Positions 36,230 through 45,210 of a stretch of 64,000 nt of DNA are shown piece after piece (the first letter of the stretch is position 1; the number at the start of each line of letters is the position of its first letter). The translations under genes were made by a program, and so were the position numbers. Under the pieces are notes generated by a model. The model searched no databases. It had not been told where the DNA came from and was given only the letters and a program-made list of their open reading frames with translations. Source of the stretch: Pararhizobium sp. IMCC21322 (GTDB lineage: Bacteria; Pseudomonadota; Alphaproteobacteria; Rhizobiales; GCA-2746425); contig NZ_CP132335.1 of NCBI RefSeq assembly GCF_030758295.1, positions 2,580,412 to 2,644,411 of the forward strand, written 5' to 3'.

Positions 36230-37513
36230 CTATGGACCAAAAATCAGATTGGGGATGAACAGCGAAATTGATGGCACATAGGTGATGATCATCAGCACGA
36301 TGATGTTGGCAATCACGAACGGCCAGACCCCTTTGATGATGCTCATGACAGGCTTGTTGAGCGTCGAGGAGGCCACGAAAATATCCAGCCCAAAGGGCGG
36401 AGTAATCATACCCATACCGATGTTCAAAGTGACGATCATTCCGAAATGGATCGGGTCGATGCCAAGCGCCATGGCAACCGGGAACAGAGGCGGCACCAGG
36501 ATCAACAGAGCGGAATTGGGATCAATAAACATTCCCGCGATCAGAAAGCAGACATTGACCGCCAGCAGGAACGTAATCACCCCGGCATCAATCGACGTCA
36601 GAAAATCGCTGATATGAGTTGGAACCTGCGCCAATGTTATGAAGAAGGACAGCACGCCGCCCATGGCAAGAAGAATAAAAATCGTGGCGGTGGAAATGGC
36701 ACTGCGCTCGGTGATTTCCACAAGCTTGGCAAAGCCAAGATTCTTGTAAATGAAGGCTTCAATCAGGATGGCATAGACAACACTGACAGCTGCAGCTTCG
36801 GTGGGGGTGAAAATGCCACCATAAATGCCGCCCAGAATGATAACCGGCATACCCAAAGACCATCCGGCATCCTTGAAGGCCTTCAGCTTCTCGCCGGATG
36901 TGGTTCTCTGAAACGATTTGACGCCGTTTCGTTTAGCTTCCAGTTTGACAAGAATGGCAAAGGCAAGCCCAAGCACCAGCCCGACGGCAAGGCCACCGGC
37001 AAACAAACGGCCTATGGAGGACCCTGTCATCCAGCCATAGATGATTAAGGTGATGGAAGGCGGTATCAGAATGGCGGTCTCGGCGCTGGCCACCAGCAGG
37101 CCCAGACTGAATTTCTCTGAAAAGCCGACCGAGCGCATTTCCGGATAAACCATCCGCCCCATGGCAGCGACCGTGGCGGGAGCAGACCCGGATACAGACC
37201 CAAATGCCATAGAACCACCAATAACCGTATATCCCATGCCGCCGCGGGCATGGCCCACCAGTGCCCGGACAAGCCCAGTCAGGCGACCGGCTATCTGCCC
37301 AGAGCCCATAAGATGTGCTGCAAAAATGAAGAACGGTATGGCCAGCAATGTTGTGTGATTGATGCCGCCCAGAGTTTTCTGGATAAAGGCCAGATCGGGC
37401 ATTGATCCGTAAAAAATCATCTTGGTTGCCAAGGCAGGTATGCCCAGCACCAGAAGCATTTCAAAGCCTGCAATCAGCAGGATAACGGCTAGAATAATAA
37501 CAATAAAAAGCAT
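36230..37513 (-). CDS. TRAP transporter large permease
   Basis: 427 residues, about twelve membrane helices, DctM type. FGSVSGSAPATVAAMGR and the TPTEAAAVSVVYA and TPPFGLDIFVASS stretches are family landmarks. Starts on the last base of the small permease stop (TAATG-type overlap). It imports an organic anion driven by a sodium gradient. Placed directly before pyrK, its likely cargo is orotate or a related carboxylated pyrimidine. Confidence 0.92.
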   Translation of the reverse strand: MLFIVIILAVILLIAGFEMLLVLGIPALATKMIFYGSMPDLAFIQKTLGGINHTTLLAIPFFIFAAHLMGSGQIAGRLTGLVRALVGHARGGMGYTVIGGSMAFGSVSGSAPATVAAMGRMVYPEMRSVGFSEKFSLGLLVASAETAILIPPSITLIIYGWMTGSSIGRLFAGGLAVGLVLGLAFAILVKLEAKRNGVKSFQRTTSGEKLKAFKDAGWSLGMPVIILGGIYGGIFTPTEAAAVSVVYAILIEAFIYKNLGFAKLVEITERSAISTATIFILLAMGGVLSFFITLAQVPTHISDFLTSIDAGVITFLLAVNVCFLIAGMFIDPNSALLILVPPLFPVAMALGIDPIHFGMIVTLNIGMGMITPPFGLDIFVASSTLNKPVMSIIKGVWPFVIANIIVLMIITYVPSISLFIPNLIFGP

Positions 37514-38031
37514 CAGCGTGCCCCCGGCGCTGGCTGGGCATCGCTCAAATCATCGTCATCTTTCGTGAAGCGATCAATAATTGAGAAGAAGCTGAGCGCA
37601 TAGCGCAATGCCAGAAGGCCGAAGCCGATAATCGGTGCGGTGTAAATCCAGCCGATCTGGATATTGAGCGTCGGGCTTTTCTGGCCCGTACCCAGTACAA
37701 AGACCACCAACTGCCAAGCCAGATACGCCATATAGAGTGAGAAGAGACAGCCTGCAGCATCGATAATGCGGCGTATAGTGGCCCGTGCAGCGTGGGGCAG
37801 GGCCTCTCTCAACGTATCGATGCCCACATGTTTACCGCGCTCCAGTGCCAGCCCCAGAGCTCCGAACACCAGAAACACATTCATCAGCCGAACAGCTTCT
37901 TCCACCCAGGCAAACTGGCTTGCAAAAGTGCCGCCAATCTCGCGCGCAAGAACGTTCAGTGAGAACAGTGCAACCATTGAAAGAAAAAGTGTGACGAGGA
38001 AAACCCGCTCCACACGCCGTAAATAATGCAT
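37513..38031 (-). CDS. TRAP transporter small permease
   Basis: 172 residues with four membrane helices, DctQ type (FAWVEEAVRLMNVFLVFGALGLALERGKHVGID is the recognisable central part). It is the helper membrane subunit of the TRAP complex. It follows the binding-protein gene by 95 bases, with a hairpin in the gap. Confidence 0.88.
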   Translation of the reverse strand: MHYLRRVERVFLVTLFLSMVALFSLNVLAREIGGTFASQFAWVEEAVRLMNVFLVFGALGLALERGKHVGIDTLREALPHAARATIRRIIDAAGCLFSLYMAYLAWQLVVFVLGTGQKSPTLNIQIGWIYTAPIIGFGLLALRYALSFFSIIDRFTKDDDDLSDAQPAPGAR

Positions 38032-38077
38032 GATCTTCAGTTGCTTCCGGTGTTCTGGTTGAGGCTTTTAAGCGAAG

Positions 38078-38104
38078 GGAAGGCAGCGCGTTCGGCCGCC
38101 TTCC
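38078..38104 (-). other. Inter-gene hairpin between TRAP binding-protein and permease genes
   Basis: ggaaggcagc (38078-38087) and gccgccttcc (38095-38104) form a 10-bp stem with one G-T pair and a 7-base loop. No T-run follows on the minus strand, so it likely protects the binding-protein mRNA and lowers permease output. Confidence 0.55.
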
Positions 38105-38126
38105 GATTTTATCGAACTGTGTTTGC

Positions 38127-39155
38127 TCAGTTCAGTTCTGAATATGCTTTTTCATAGGCACCGATCAGCTCGGTAGCAGCATCGCCAGCGCGGTCCATGT
38201 AGGCGGCCTTGGCCTTTTCGTACATCGCTTCCCTGAGGGCAGCTTTTTCTTCACTGGACGCAATGCGCACATTGATATCGCTCTCTTTAATCGCTTCAAG
38301 AGCAGCTTCAACAGCCTTGGCTTTGTGGGCACGCAGGCCTGGTACAACTTCGTTGAAGGCATCGGTGATGATTGTGCGATACTCTTCTGGAAGGCTGTTC
38401 CACCAGGTCGGATTGAACAGAACCACATCTTCCATCGCACCATGTTCAGATACGACGAGATATTTTTGCACTTCATAGAACTTCATGCGCTGAATGGTAT
38501 CGAGCGGGTTTTCCTGCCCATCCACAACGCCTGTTTGAAGTGAGGTGTACAATTCGCCAAATGGCAGGGCGATGGCAGACGCGCCCAGCGCATCAAATTG
38601 CTCAATCAGAATATTGGAATCCATCACCCGGAATTTTTGGCCACCAAAGGACGACAGATCATCCAGTGGTTTGTTGGATGTAAAATTCTTCAGCCCGTTT
38701 GGCCACAAGGCCACACCGACAACGCCTTTTGACGAAAAGGATTCAAGCAAGGCCTGGCCAAATTCACCTTCGCGCAGTTTCTGCGCCTTATCAGCATCTT
38801 CTGGCAGCAGGAATGGAATGTCCAGAATGGAGATCGCGGGGTTGAAACCGCCAATGAAAGCGGCAGGGGAAACAGTTGCTTCCAGCGTACCCAGTTGAAC
38901 GCCTTCTGTCATTTCGCGCTGATTGCCAAGCTGCCCGGATGGGAAAATTTGAAATTCGACAGCACCATTTGTCCGCTCTTTGACCAGTTCTCCAACCTTG
39001 GCGATATATATGTGCCGAGACTGTTGGTCTGATTCCAGATGGCCAATCTTGGCTGTGAAATCAGCTGCCCACGCCGTTGGCGCTGCAAGCATGGTTATGC
39101 CAAGAATGGGAAGTGTTCGGAGTGTGAATTTCGAGAGTTTAGATAACGCTTTCAT
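38127..39155 (-). CDS. TRAP transporter substrate-binding protein
   Basis: 342 residues, DctP family. Signal peptide 1-30 (TAWA-AD). Family stretches GQLGNQREMTEGVQLG, NILIEQFDALGASAIALPF and the ligand Arg region KFRVMDSN are present. The carboxylate is normally held by an Arg in the KFRV motif, fitting a carboxylated ligand such as orotate. First gene of the long minus-strand operon that ends at 31017. Confidence 0.9.
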   Translation of the reverse strand: MKALSKLSKFTLRTLPILGITMLAAPTAWAADFTAKIGHLESDQQSRHIYIAKVGELVKERTNGAVEFQIFPSGQLGNQREMTEGVQLGTLEATVSPAAFIGGFNPAISILDIPFLLPEDADKAQKLREGEFGQALLESFSSKGVVGVALWPNGLKNFTSNKPLDDLSSFGGQKFRVMDSNILIEQFDALGASAIALPFGELYTSLQTGVVDGQENPLDTIQRMKFYEVQKYLVVSEHGAMEDVVLFNPTWWNSLPEEYRTIITDAFNEVVPGLRAHKAKAVEAALEAIKESDINVRIASSEEKAALREAMYEKAKAAYMDRAGDAATELIGAYEKAYSELN

Positions 39156-39223
39156 GTGCGGCTCCTGTTGCGCTGTATCAGAAGTAAGTTAAGGTAAAAG
39201 CCTGCCGTCGCAGTGTCAAGAAT

Positions 39224-39241
39224 ATTCTCAAAAATGAGAAT
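39224..39241. promoter_or_regulatory. Operator-like inverted repeat between dctP and the XRE regulator
   Basis: attctca (39224-39230), aaaa, tgagaat (39235-39241): a perfect 7-bp inverted repeat with a 4-base spacer. Its size suits an XRE/Cro-type dimer. It lies 69 bases upstream of dctP and 127 bases upstream of the divergent regulator gene, so one site could control both. Confidence 0.6.
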
Positions 39242-39367
39242 TTATCGGTATTGCTTTGCTTTTTGCGACGATTGTGCGATAGATTCTTTCTGGTCTCGAA
39301 TACAAATCTCCAACTAATTCGGATCCTGACTGCCGGAAGAAAATTTTGAACAATTGAAGGCAAACGC

Positions 39368-40249
39368 GTGAATCACGGGATTTCTGGGGAGGAAATTGGC
39401 GAGCGGATGAAAGCCTTTCGTCTTGGGGCAGGCTTGACCCCCGAGCAATTGGCCCAGCGCACGGGCGTTTCAAGAGCCGCAATTTATCGCTACGAATCCG
39501 GTCAGCCAGCGAAGATTGATACGCTGGTGAAAATCGCCGATCTGCTGGACGTTTCGTTGCCAACGCTGCTTGGGGCAGGGGTGGAATACATCGCATCTGC
39601 CATAAGCTTCTTTGAGCGCATGCGGCAATTGGAGGAAAATGTTGACCAGATCACCGTGTTGTTTGGTCCCATATCCTACCTTTTGACAACAGATACATAT
39701 GATGATTTTCTGCCGGATGTGTTGAAAGAGAGCATTCCCGGGAATGTAGAGAGTTACAATCAGGCAGTGCGAGAGGTGGACACGCTTCTGGATATATTGC
39801 GTGTTCGCAAGGCGACTTACCGAAACCGCACGCCTAACATCATAAGCCTCACATCCGCTGCTGAACTCACACAGTTTCTGAGATTGGGATTCGTCGGGGC
39901 GTACAATCCGCAAGGCGTTGACGTAGGAAAACGGCGTGACGTCGCCCGTATTGAAATCGAAAACATCGTTCAGCTTCTGCGGAACCAGCCGATTGGCGTT
40001 CAACTGGGCGTGGTGGTCGATTCCATGCCCGGCTCCAGCCTGCAGATATTCAAACAGGCCACACGCAAATCAGTCGCTGTCAGTCCCTATAGGCTGGGTG
40101 CGTTTGCAAACATCCGCCTGGGCGTCGCGACCATCAGCTCAGCCCCTGATGCAACGGAACTCTATCAGTCCGTGACAACGCAGCTTTGGACGCGTGCTTT
40201 GAAGGGCGAGCAAGCTGCTGACTTCATTGAGAAAAATGTCCTGAGTTGA
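39368..40249 (+). CDS. XRE-family transcriptional regulator of the TRAP-pyr operon
   Basis: 293 residues from a GTG-like or ATG start at 39368-39370. Cro/CI-type HTH at about 8-66 (IGERMKAFRLGAGLTPEQLA, VSRAAIYRYESGQPAKIDTL). The rest (about 75-290) is an unrecognised effector domain with no cupin signature. It is transcribed away from the TRAP-pyr operon and shares its control region, where the ATTCTCA-N4-TGAGAAT site lies. It is the natural candidate sensor of the transported compound. Confidence 0.85.
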   Translation: MNHGISGEEIGERMKAFRLGAGLTPEQLAQRTGVSRAAIYRYESGQPAKIDTLVKIADLLDVSLPTLLGAGVEYIASAISFFERMRQLEENVDQITVLFGPISYLLTTDTYDDFLPDVLKESIPGNVESYNQAVREVDTLLDILRVRKATYRNRTPNIISLTSAAELTQFLRLGFVGAYNPQGVDVGKRRDVARIEIENIVQLLRNQPIGVQLGVVVDSMPGSSLQIFKQATRKSVAVSPYRLGAFANIRLGVATISSAPDATELYQSVTTQLWTRALKGEQAADFIEKNVLS

Positions 40250-40359
40250 AGCATTAAGCGATTGATTTGGCATCAAGACACTGAGTCAAACTTGCTCAAA
40301 ATGCAGTGGTGTTAAATTATGTTTTGCAATGTAATTCACACTTATCATATATTTTTCTG

Positions 40360-41268
40360 ATGAGACCCGATCCGCGAGATATCCGCTTTTTGCTGGCTGT
40401 TGCCGAGCATGGAACATTCATGTCTGCCGCAAAGGCAGAGAACATTTCGCAGCCAGCGCTTTCGAGCAGGATCGCCCGGTTGGAGCGGCAATTGGGTGTC
40501 AGACTGGTTGATCGTGGCCGTCACGGCGCGGTGCTGAACAAATATGGTGAGCTGGTTTTGCGGCATGCGCGTGCCGTGGATACGATTCTCGACAGGATCG
40601 TCGAGGAAGTGGAGCTGGAACAGCACGGCATTGTCGGTCCACTCGTGATCGGATGCACACCCGTTGCCGCCACGCAGCTTGTTCCCAAAGCGATTTCCCA
40701 AATGGGTAAATCCGGCGAACAGATAATGATTTCCATTCATGAGGAAGAGGACGAACCACTCCTGGAAAAATTACTGGGAGGCGAAATTGAATTGGCTCTT
40801 GGGGGCATTGGCAGCCGTGCCCGGCATGCGAACATCGTGCAGGAAAAACTGACAGATTTTCAAATTGAAGCGGTTGTCGGGAAAAGCAGTCCCATGTGGA
40901 ATGAGAAATCTGTCACGCTTGCAAAATTGACGGACCAGCAATGGGCGTTACCGGCGACAGGCGGAATTTTCCGTGAACAGATAGAGGCGGCTTTCCTCAA
41001 TTCAGGCACGCCTTTTCCAAGGACATTCTGGTCCTGTTCCGGCATCATTTCGCTAAAAGGGCTGATTCAGAACACCGATTGCGTCAGTCTGATGCCATCT
41101 CATGCTTTTGCGTTGGAAGCCAGCGCTGGTGTAATCCGTGGCATCAAACTTCAGGGATTACACATCGACAGAAGCGTCGCCATAATGCGGCTCCGCCACG
41201 CAGACACGTCGCCACTCGCCAAGCGATTTATCGGAGCGCTCCACAATGTCGCTCAGCGCTTGCAATAG
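40360..41268 (+). CDS. LysR-family transcriptional regulator
   Basis: 302 residues from ATG 40360. Winged HTH at about 5-62 (DIRFLLAVAEHGTFMSAAKA, LSSRIARLERQLGVRLVDR), then the two-lobed effector domain (VIGCTPVAATQLVP, IELALGGIGS, SLMPSHAFALE). Co-oriented with the XRE regulator but separated by 110 bases. Its targets are not evident; nearby candidates are the TRAP-pyr operon or the truncated dehydrogenase gene. Confidence 0.87.
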   Translation: MRPDPRDIRFLLAVAEHGTFMSAAKAENISQPALSSRIARLERQLGVRLVDRGRHGAVLNKYGELVLRHARAVDTILDRIVEEVELEQHGIVGPLVIGCTPVAATQLVPKAISQMGKSGEQIMISIHEEEDEPLLEKLLGGEIELALGGIGSRARHANIVQEKLTDFQIEAVVGKSSPMWNEKSVTLAKLTDQQWALPATGGIFREQIEAAFLNSGTPFPRTFWSCSGIISLKGLIQNTDCVSLMPSHAFALEASAGVIRGIKLQGLHIDRSVAIMRLRHADTSPLAKRFIGALHNVAQRLQ

Positions 41269-41437
41269 GCTGTTTACGAACCGCGTGAGATCAGAAATGT
41301 CGGCTTGTCAGCCCGAACATTGTCTGCATCCCGACAGGTCGGATGACGCACTTGCGTAATGCTTTTTTCAGGCAGCCATTTTTGCAGCCTGAGGGCTCCG
41401 GAAGGCCAGGGTCGATCTCAAAAATGGAAGATTGGAG

Positions 41438-42100
41438 CTAAAGCTCTTCGTCGCGGGCAACGACACCTTTAAGGGCGATCTGGAAAAGCGGAACAACCAT
41501 CGCCAGACCGTTCTGAACGTCTTTTCCATCTTTCATAACCCATCTGCGAAGGGCTGATCGGTAGATGTCAAACAGCAGGATTGTCAGCAGTTTTACATCG
41601 GTATCAAGTGCGATACGGCCCGCTTCCTGATTGCGTTTCAGCAAATGCGTCAGCTGATGCTCTGCCGCGTGCCGGGTCCGCCAGTAACGCTCCATCTGCA
41701 GACCAGAATCATAAAGGGCGGTTTCGCGCAGAATGTCGCGAGCCAGTTCTGGCTGGGTGGCAAAGAACTCAATCAGATGGCCGAAGAATTGCTCAAGCTG
41801 GGCAATCAGGGAGATGTCGCTTGGGATGTCGTCAACGCTTTGAGACCTGAAGTCGGCCCGCATGTCATTGTAAATGAAAAACAGCAAATCGCGCTTGTTG
41901 GCGGCGTAGCGAAAAATGGTTCCAATGCCCACATCCGCCCGTTTGGTGATCTGACGTATTGTCGCGTTCTCATACCCTTTTTCGATGAAAAGCGCGCGGG
42001 CCGCTTCCTTGATCCGGCGTTCTTTCTCAAGCTTTTTGACCTGCCGCAAACCGATTTTTTTAGCGGGGCGGTTCTTTACTGAGGTATCGTCGTCGATCAT
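41438..42100 (-). CDS. TetR-family transcriptional regulator
   Basis: 220 residues from ATG 42100, with GAGG 8 bases upstream; a GTG at 42115 is the alternative. The N-terminus is Lys-rich, then HTH (about 26-72: RIKEAARALFIEKGYENATI, ITKRADVGIGTIFRYAANK). The C-terminal ligand domain has the HLIEFFATQPELARDIL type seen in TetR_C proteins. No partner gene is obvious: the neighbour is a pseudogene, so its regulon may have been lost or lies elsewhere. Confidence 0.85.
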   Translation of the reverse strand: MIDDDTSVKNRPAKKIGLRQVKKLEKERRIKEAARALFIEKGYENATIRQITKRADVGIGTIFRYAANKRDLLFFIYNDMRADFRSQSVDDIPSDISLIAQLEQFFGHLIEFFATQPELARDILRETALYDSGLQMERYWRTRHAAEHQLTHLLKRNQEAGRIALDTDVKLLTILLFDIYRSALRRWVMKDGKDVQNGLAMVVPLFQIALKGVVARDEEL

Positions 42101-42136
42101 CAAGTTGGGCCTCACGCTGTTACGGTTTGTTATTTA

Positions 42137-42148
42137 GGGTCCGGACCC
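42137..42148. repeat. gggtccggaccc palindrome, possible element remnant
   Basis: A perfect 12-bp palindrome preceded by TTTA, resembling the CTAGGGTGCGGACCCT ends of the inverted-repeat element at 19575-19844. It sits between the TetR gene and the truncated dehydrogenase gene and may mark an old insertion or deletion scar. Confidence 0.35.
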
Positions 42149-42217
42149 CTGTTTACCAGTGGTAATGATCGGTAGCCGATGGCGCAACCAATCTCGCGGG
42201 TGAGGTTGTAGCACCTG

Positions 42218-42724
42218 TCAGCACACCGTCTTCAAATTCGGTGTGAAGACGCCCTTGGTGCCGCCAAACGGTGCAACCTGTGTCCCGGACGGGGAAGAGG
42301 AGGCGACCGAGACCATCAGGCCCTGATCGGTTGCATCCGGCAAATAAGCCGCCAGGCAGCCGATATGATGACACTCGGCAATGGCAATTGTGCAGGTGCC
42401 ATGTTGGATGGCGCGTTCTGAGGCGAGCGCCACGGCTTTGGATGTGAGCCACGCGCCTGGAAGACGCCCTCCATTCCAGGCAATTGCTGCGGCACGATCA
42501 GATATGATTTCGATCTGACCGGAATTTGCCATGTCGCCCGTCGTCAGCATCTGTAAATACCAGGCGGTTAGGGCCAGCCCATGGGTCGAGCGACCCATTT
42601 CATCGGCAAGTACAAGATAATGCGCAACCGCGCTTGCTTTCTTTGTCTCAAGACCGCCTTCCACAAACAGCTCTTTCGCCATGGTGCGAAGGGATTCCGG
42701 CACATAGCGGGCCGAGTTGTTCAT
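42218..42724 (-). pseudogene. Truncated malate/L-lactate dehydrogenase-like gene
   Basis: 168 residues matching only the N-terminal half of the Ldh_2/YlbC/ureidoglycolate dehydrogenase family, which is normally about 330-350 residues. Recognisable parts: ALTAWYLQML, GGRLPGAWLTSKAV, IAIAECHHIGCLAAYL and VAPFGGTKGVFTPN, the last being the point where the family continues with PIAAG. Here the frame runs into LKTVC and stops. Another frame stays open to 42153 and encodes an unrelated tail. The missing half was probably deleted; the GGTCC palindrome lies at the break side. NAD(P)-dependent activity is unlikely. Confidence 0.75.
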
Positions 42725-43067
42725 GGGTATGGCTCCTGCATCAAGATCTGTCTATTCATTGGGAAAATCAGCAAGGCGATATTGCGTTGACGCTCATGAG
42801 GTCAACGCTATTGCTGCGTTCAAACGGGAAATCTCACTGTTGGTTCATCGACAATATAATGCGCAAAATTTGGTTTGGCGAAAAGCGCCAGTCAAAGCCC
42901 TTGGGTGCAAAGAAGTGTAACAATCATAGTCTGCAATCAAAAATACAAGCACTGATTTTCGCGAGGTCAGTTGGCCCGGCAATTTGGGCAGATTGCAGGG
43001 TGTGGTGCGATGCCGGAATTATGAATACACTGGACTGTCACACCGCTGTAATGTAGATATGGTGAAA
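42725..43067. other. Non-coding gap with an inverted repeat
   Basis: No gene recognised. gcgttgac (42784-42791) and gtcaacgc (42801-42808) are perfect inverted arms, 17 bases apart centre to centre, placed in the promoter region of the truncated dehydrogenase gene. They look like an operator for a regulator not identified here. The rest is AT-rich leader DNA of the lacI operon. Confidence 0.45.
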
Positions 43068-43083
43068 GTGGAAACGTTTCCAC
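43068..43083. promoter_or_regulatory. LacI-family operator upstream of its own gene
   Basis: gtggaaacgtttccac is a perfect 16-bp palindrome with the central CG typical of LacI/CcpA-type sites. It ends 7 bases before the start of the LacI-family gene, so autoregulation of the whole six-gene operon is likely. Confidence 0.8.
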
Positions 43084-43090
43084 AGGGTGG

Positions 43091-44191
43091 GTGTCTCAAT
43101 TGGTGTTACCTAACAAACCAACCATAAAAGACGTTGCGGAACGCGCTGGCTGCGGCATTGCGACTGTCAGCCGTGTCCTGAATAACTCCGGTCCGGCAAG
43201 CCTTGCCAGTCGCGTACGTGTGTTAGCCGCCGCCGAGGAATTGGGCTTCAAGTTCAATGAATTTGGGCGCTCTCTGAAAAGCCGGCGCAGCAAGACAATT
43301 GGCGTGTTGGTTCCCACTTTGAGCAATCCGGTTTTTGCTGATGCTGTGCAAGGCATTCAGCAGGCCGCGGCGGTCCATGGTTATGACGTGATTCTGACAT
43401 GCGCCAATTACGACCAGAAGACAGAACAGAAGGCCCTGGCCACATTGCTGGCAAAACAGGTCGATGGTGTCGTGCTCACGGTCTCTTCTTCGGAAAACAG
43501 CAATGCTTTGCAGGTGCTGAACGATAACAACATTCCGCATTGCCTGATATTCAACCAGCCAGCAGATTCAGGTGTTTCAGCTGTCGGCGTCGACAATGTG
43601 GAAGCCGCGCGGATAGTTGGTCAAAAATTATTTGAGTTTGGGCATTTGAATGCCGCATTCGTTGCGGTTCAATTTGCCAAATCAGATCGGTCAGCTGATC
43701 GCTACAAAGGTTTTGCAGAGATCTACGCAAAGCATGGCTTGAATCAGCCTGCACTCCTTGAGGTCGATTATGCGCCAGGTGATCTTGAACTTGCCTTGAT
43801 TGATCTGTTTGAAAAATCACCGTCCACGACGGCCCTGTTTGCCTCCAACGACATGTTGGCATTGGCTTGTATCCGCGCGTTGAGAAGCCTTGGTAAATCT
43901 GTCCCGGAGGATATCAGTGTCGTCGGATTTGACGGCATTGCGGTGGCTGATCTTGTGCACCCAAAACTGGCGACGATTGCCACGCCCTGTCACGATATGG
44001 GCTCTAAGGCTGCACAATTGCTGGTCAAGGCTTTGCAGAAAAACGAGAAGCCGCCAGCAGGCGTTATCTCTCTTCCATTCGAATTTCGATGCGGCGAAAG
44101 CCTATCCCTTGCCGCAAAGAAAAAATTCGACGGCCAGGCTGCAACCCGGCCGTCGAATTTGTCAGCCACCCAAATGCAACCAAACAAATAA
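43091..44191 (+). CDS. LacI-family transcriptional regulator
   Basis: 366 residues from a GTG start preceded by AGGGTGG. HTH and hinge at 9-62 (PTIKDVAERAGCGIATVSRV, LGFKFNEFGRSLKSRRS) followed by a sugar-binding-like core (TIGVLVPTLSNPVFADAVQG, FASNDMLALACIRALR, VVGFDG). First gene of an operon with an ABC importer and a phosphodiesterase. The perfect palindrome at 43068 is its probable operator. Confidence 0.9.
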   Translation: MSQLVLPNKPTIKDVAERAGCGIATVSRVLNNSGPASLASRVRVLAAAEELGFKFNEFGRSLKSRRSKTIGVLVPTLSNPVFADAVQGIQQAAAVHGYDVILTCANYDQKTEQKALATLLAKQVDGVVLTVSSSENSNALQVLNDNNIPHCLIFNQPADSGVSAVGVDNVEAARIVGQKLFEFGHLNAAFVAVQFAKSDRSADRYKGFAEIYAKHGLNQPALLEVDYAPGDLELALIDLFEKSPSTTALFASNDMLALACIRALRSLGKSVPEDISVVGFDGIAVADLVHPKLATIATPCHDMGSKAAQLLVKALQKNEKPPAGVISLPFEFRCGESLSLAAKKKFDGQAATRPSNLSATQMQPNK

Positions 44192-44204
44192 AGTGAGAAG
44201 ACCT

Positions 44205-45203
44205 ATGAGATATATCCTTGGTGCTGTCGTTTCAGCAACTCTTCTTTCCGCCTTACCGGCCCAGGCAGAAGATGCCATCTGCTACAATTGCCCGCCGCAA
44301 TGGGCCGATTGGGCTTCCATGCTCAAAGCTATTGAAGCCGAAATTGGCGTGAAAATGCCACATGACAACAAGAATTCCGGCCAAACAATCAGCCAGCTTA
44401 TTGCTGAAAAGGCATCCCCTGTTGCCGATGTGGCCTATTACGGCGTGACCACCGGCATCAAGGCCGCTAATGAGGGCGTTGCTACTGCATATAAACCAAA
44501 AGGCTTTGACGATATTGCGGAAGGTCTCAAAGATCCTGATGGCCGTTGGTTCACAATTCACTACGGCACACTGGGCCTTTTTGTGAACAAGGATGCTCTG
44601 GGCGGCGCGCCGGTACCTGCTTGCTGGGCTGATCTGATGAAGCCGGAATATGAAGGCATGGTCGGCTATCTTGACCCATCCAGTGCCTTTGTCGGCTATG
44701 CTGGCGCGGTGGCCGTGAACCGGGCGTTTGGTGGTGATCTGGACAATTTCGATCCTGCGATTGCCTTTTTCAATGAACTTGCAGAAAACGATCCAATCGT
44801 TCCAAAACAGACCTCATATGCCCGCGTTGTCTCAGGGGAAATTCCCATCCTGTTTGATTACGATTTTAACGCATATCGCGGCAAATACACTGAAGATGGA
44901 AACTTTGAATTCGTCCTGCCATGCGAAGGTTCTGTTGTCGTGCCGTATGTCATGAGCCTTGTGGCCAATGGCCCCAAGCCGGAAGTTGGCAAAAAAGTGC
45001 TGGATTTCATTCTGTCCGACAAAGGTCAGGCGATCTGGACAAATGCATTCCTGAAACCGGCACGTCCGGTTGAGTTGCCAGCAGATGTGGCTGCCAAATT
45101 CCTGCCGGACAGCGACTACGAGCGCGCGACACCGGTTGATTATGCCAAGATGGAACAAGTCCAAAAAGCATTTGGTGATCGCTATCTTGCGGAAGTGAAG
45201 TAG
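44205..45203 (+). CDS. ABC transporter substrate-binding protein, family 1 (iron/polyamine-like)
   Basis: 332 residues from ATG 44205, where GTGAGAAG precedes and a signal peptide (1-22, AQA-ED) follows. The mature form starts with a CYNCPPQW motif. It has the class-II binding fold (GTLGLFVNKDALGG, WADLMKPEYEGMVGY, GEIPILFDYDFNAY). Similar proteins bind iron, thiamine, polyamines or phosphate esters. The downstream phosphodiesterase suggests a glycerophosphodiester or other organophosphate ligand; this is inference. Confidence 0.85.
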   Translation: MRYILGAVVSATLLSALPAQAEDAICYNCPPQWADWASMLKAIEAEIGVKMPHDNKNSGQTISQLIAEKASPVADVAYYGVTTGIKAANEGVATAYKPKGFDDIAEGLKDPDGRWFTIHYGTLGLFVNKDALGGAPVPACWADLMKPEYEGMVGYLDPSSAFVGYAGAVAVNRAFGGDLDNFDPAIAFFNELAENDPIVPKQTSYARVVSGEIPILFDYDFNAYRGKYTEDGNFEFVLPCEGSVVVPYVMSLVANGPKPEVGKKVLDFILSDKGQAIWTNAFLKPARPVELPADVAAKFLPDSDYERATPVDYAKMEQVQKAFGDRYLAEVK

Positions 45204-45210
45204 CTAAACC

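Noticed and set aside
41365-41395. Weak hairpin after the LysR gene as a terminator
   Set aside because: The arms (caggc/gcctg) are short with a long loop and no T-run.
43890-44204. A long upstream extension of the binding-protein frame at 44205, overlapping the LacI gene
   Set aside because: The extension lies wholly inside the LacI-family gene in another frame; the ATG at 44205 has a ribosome site and begins a clear signal peptide.
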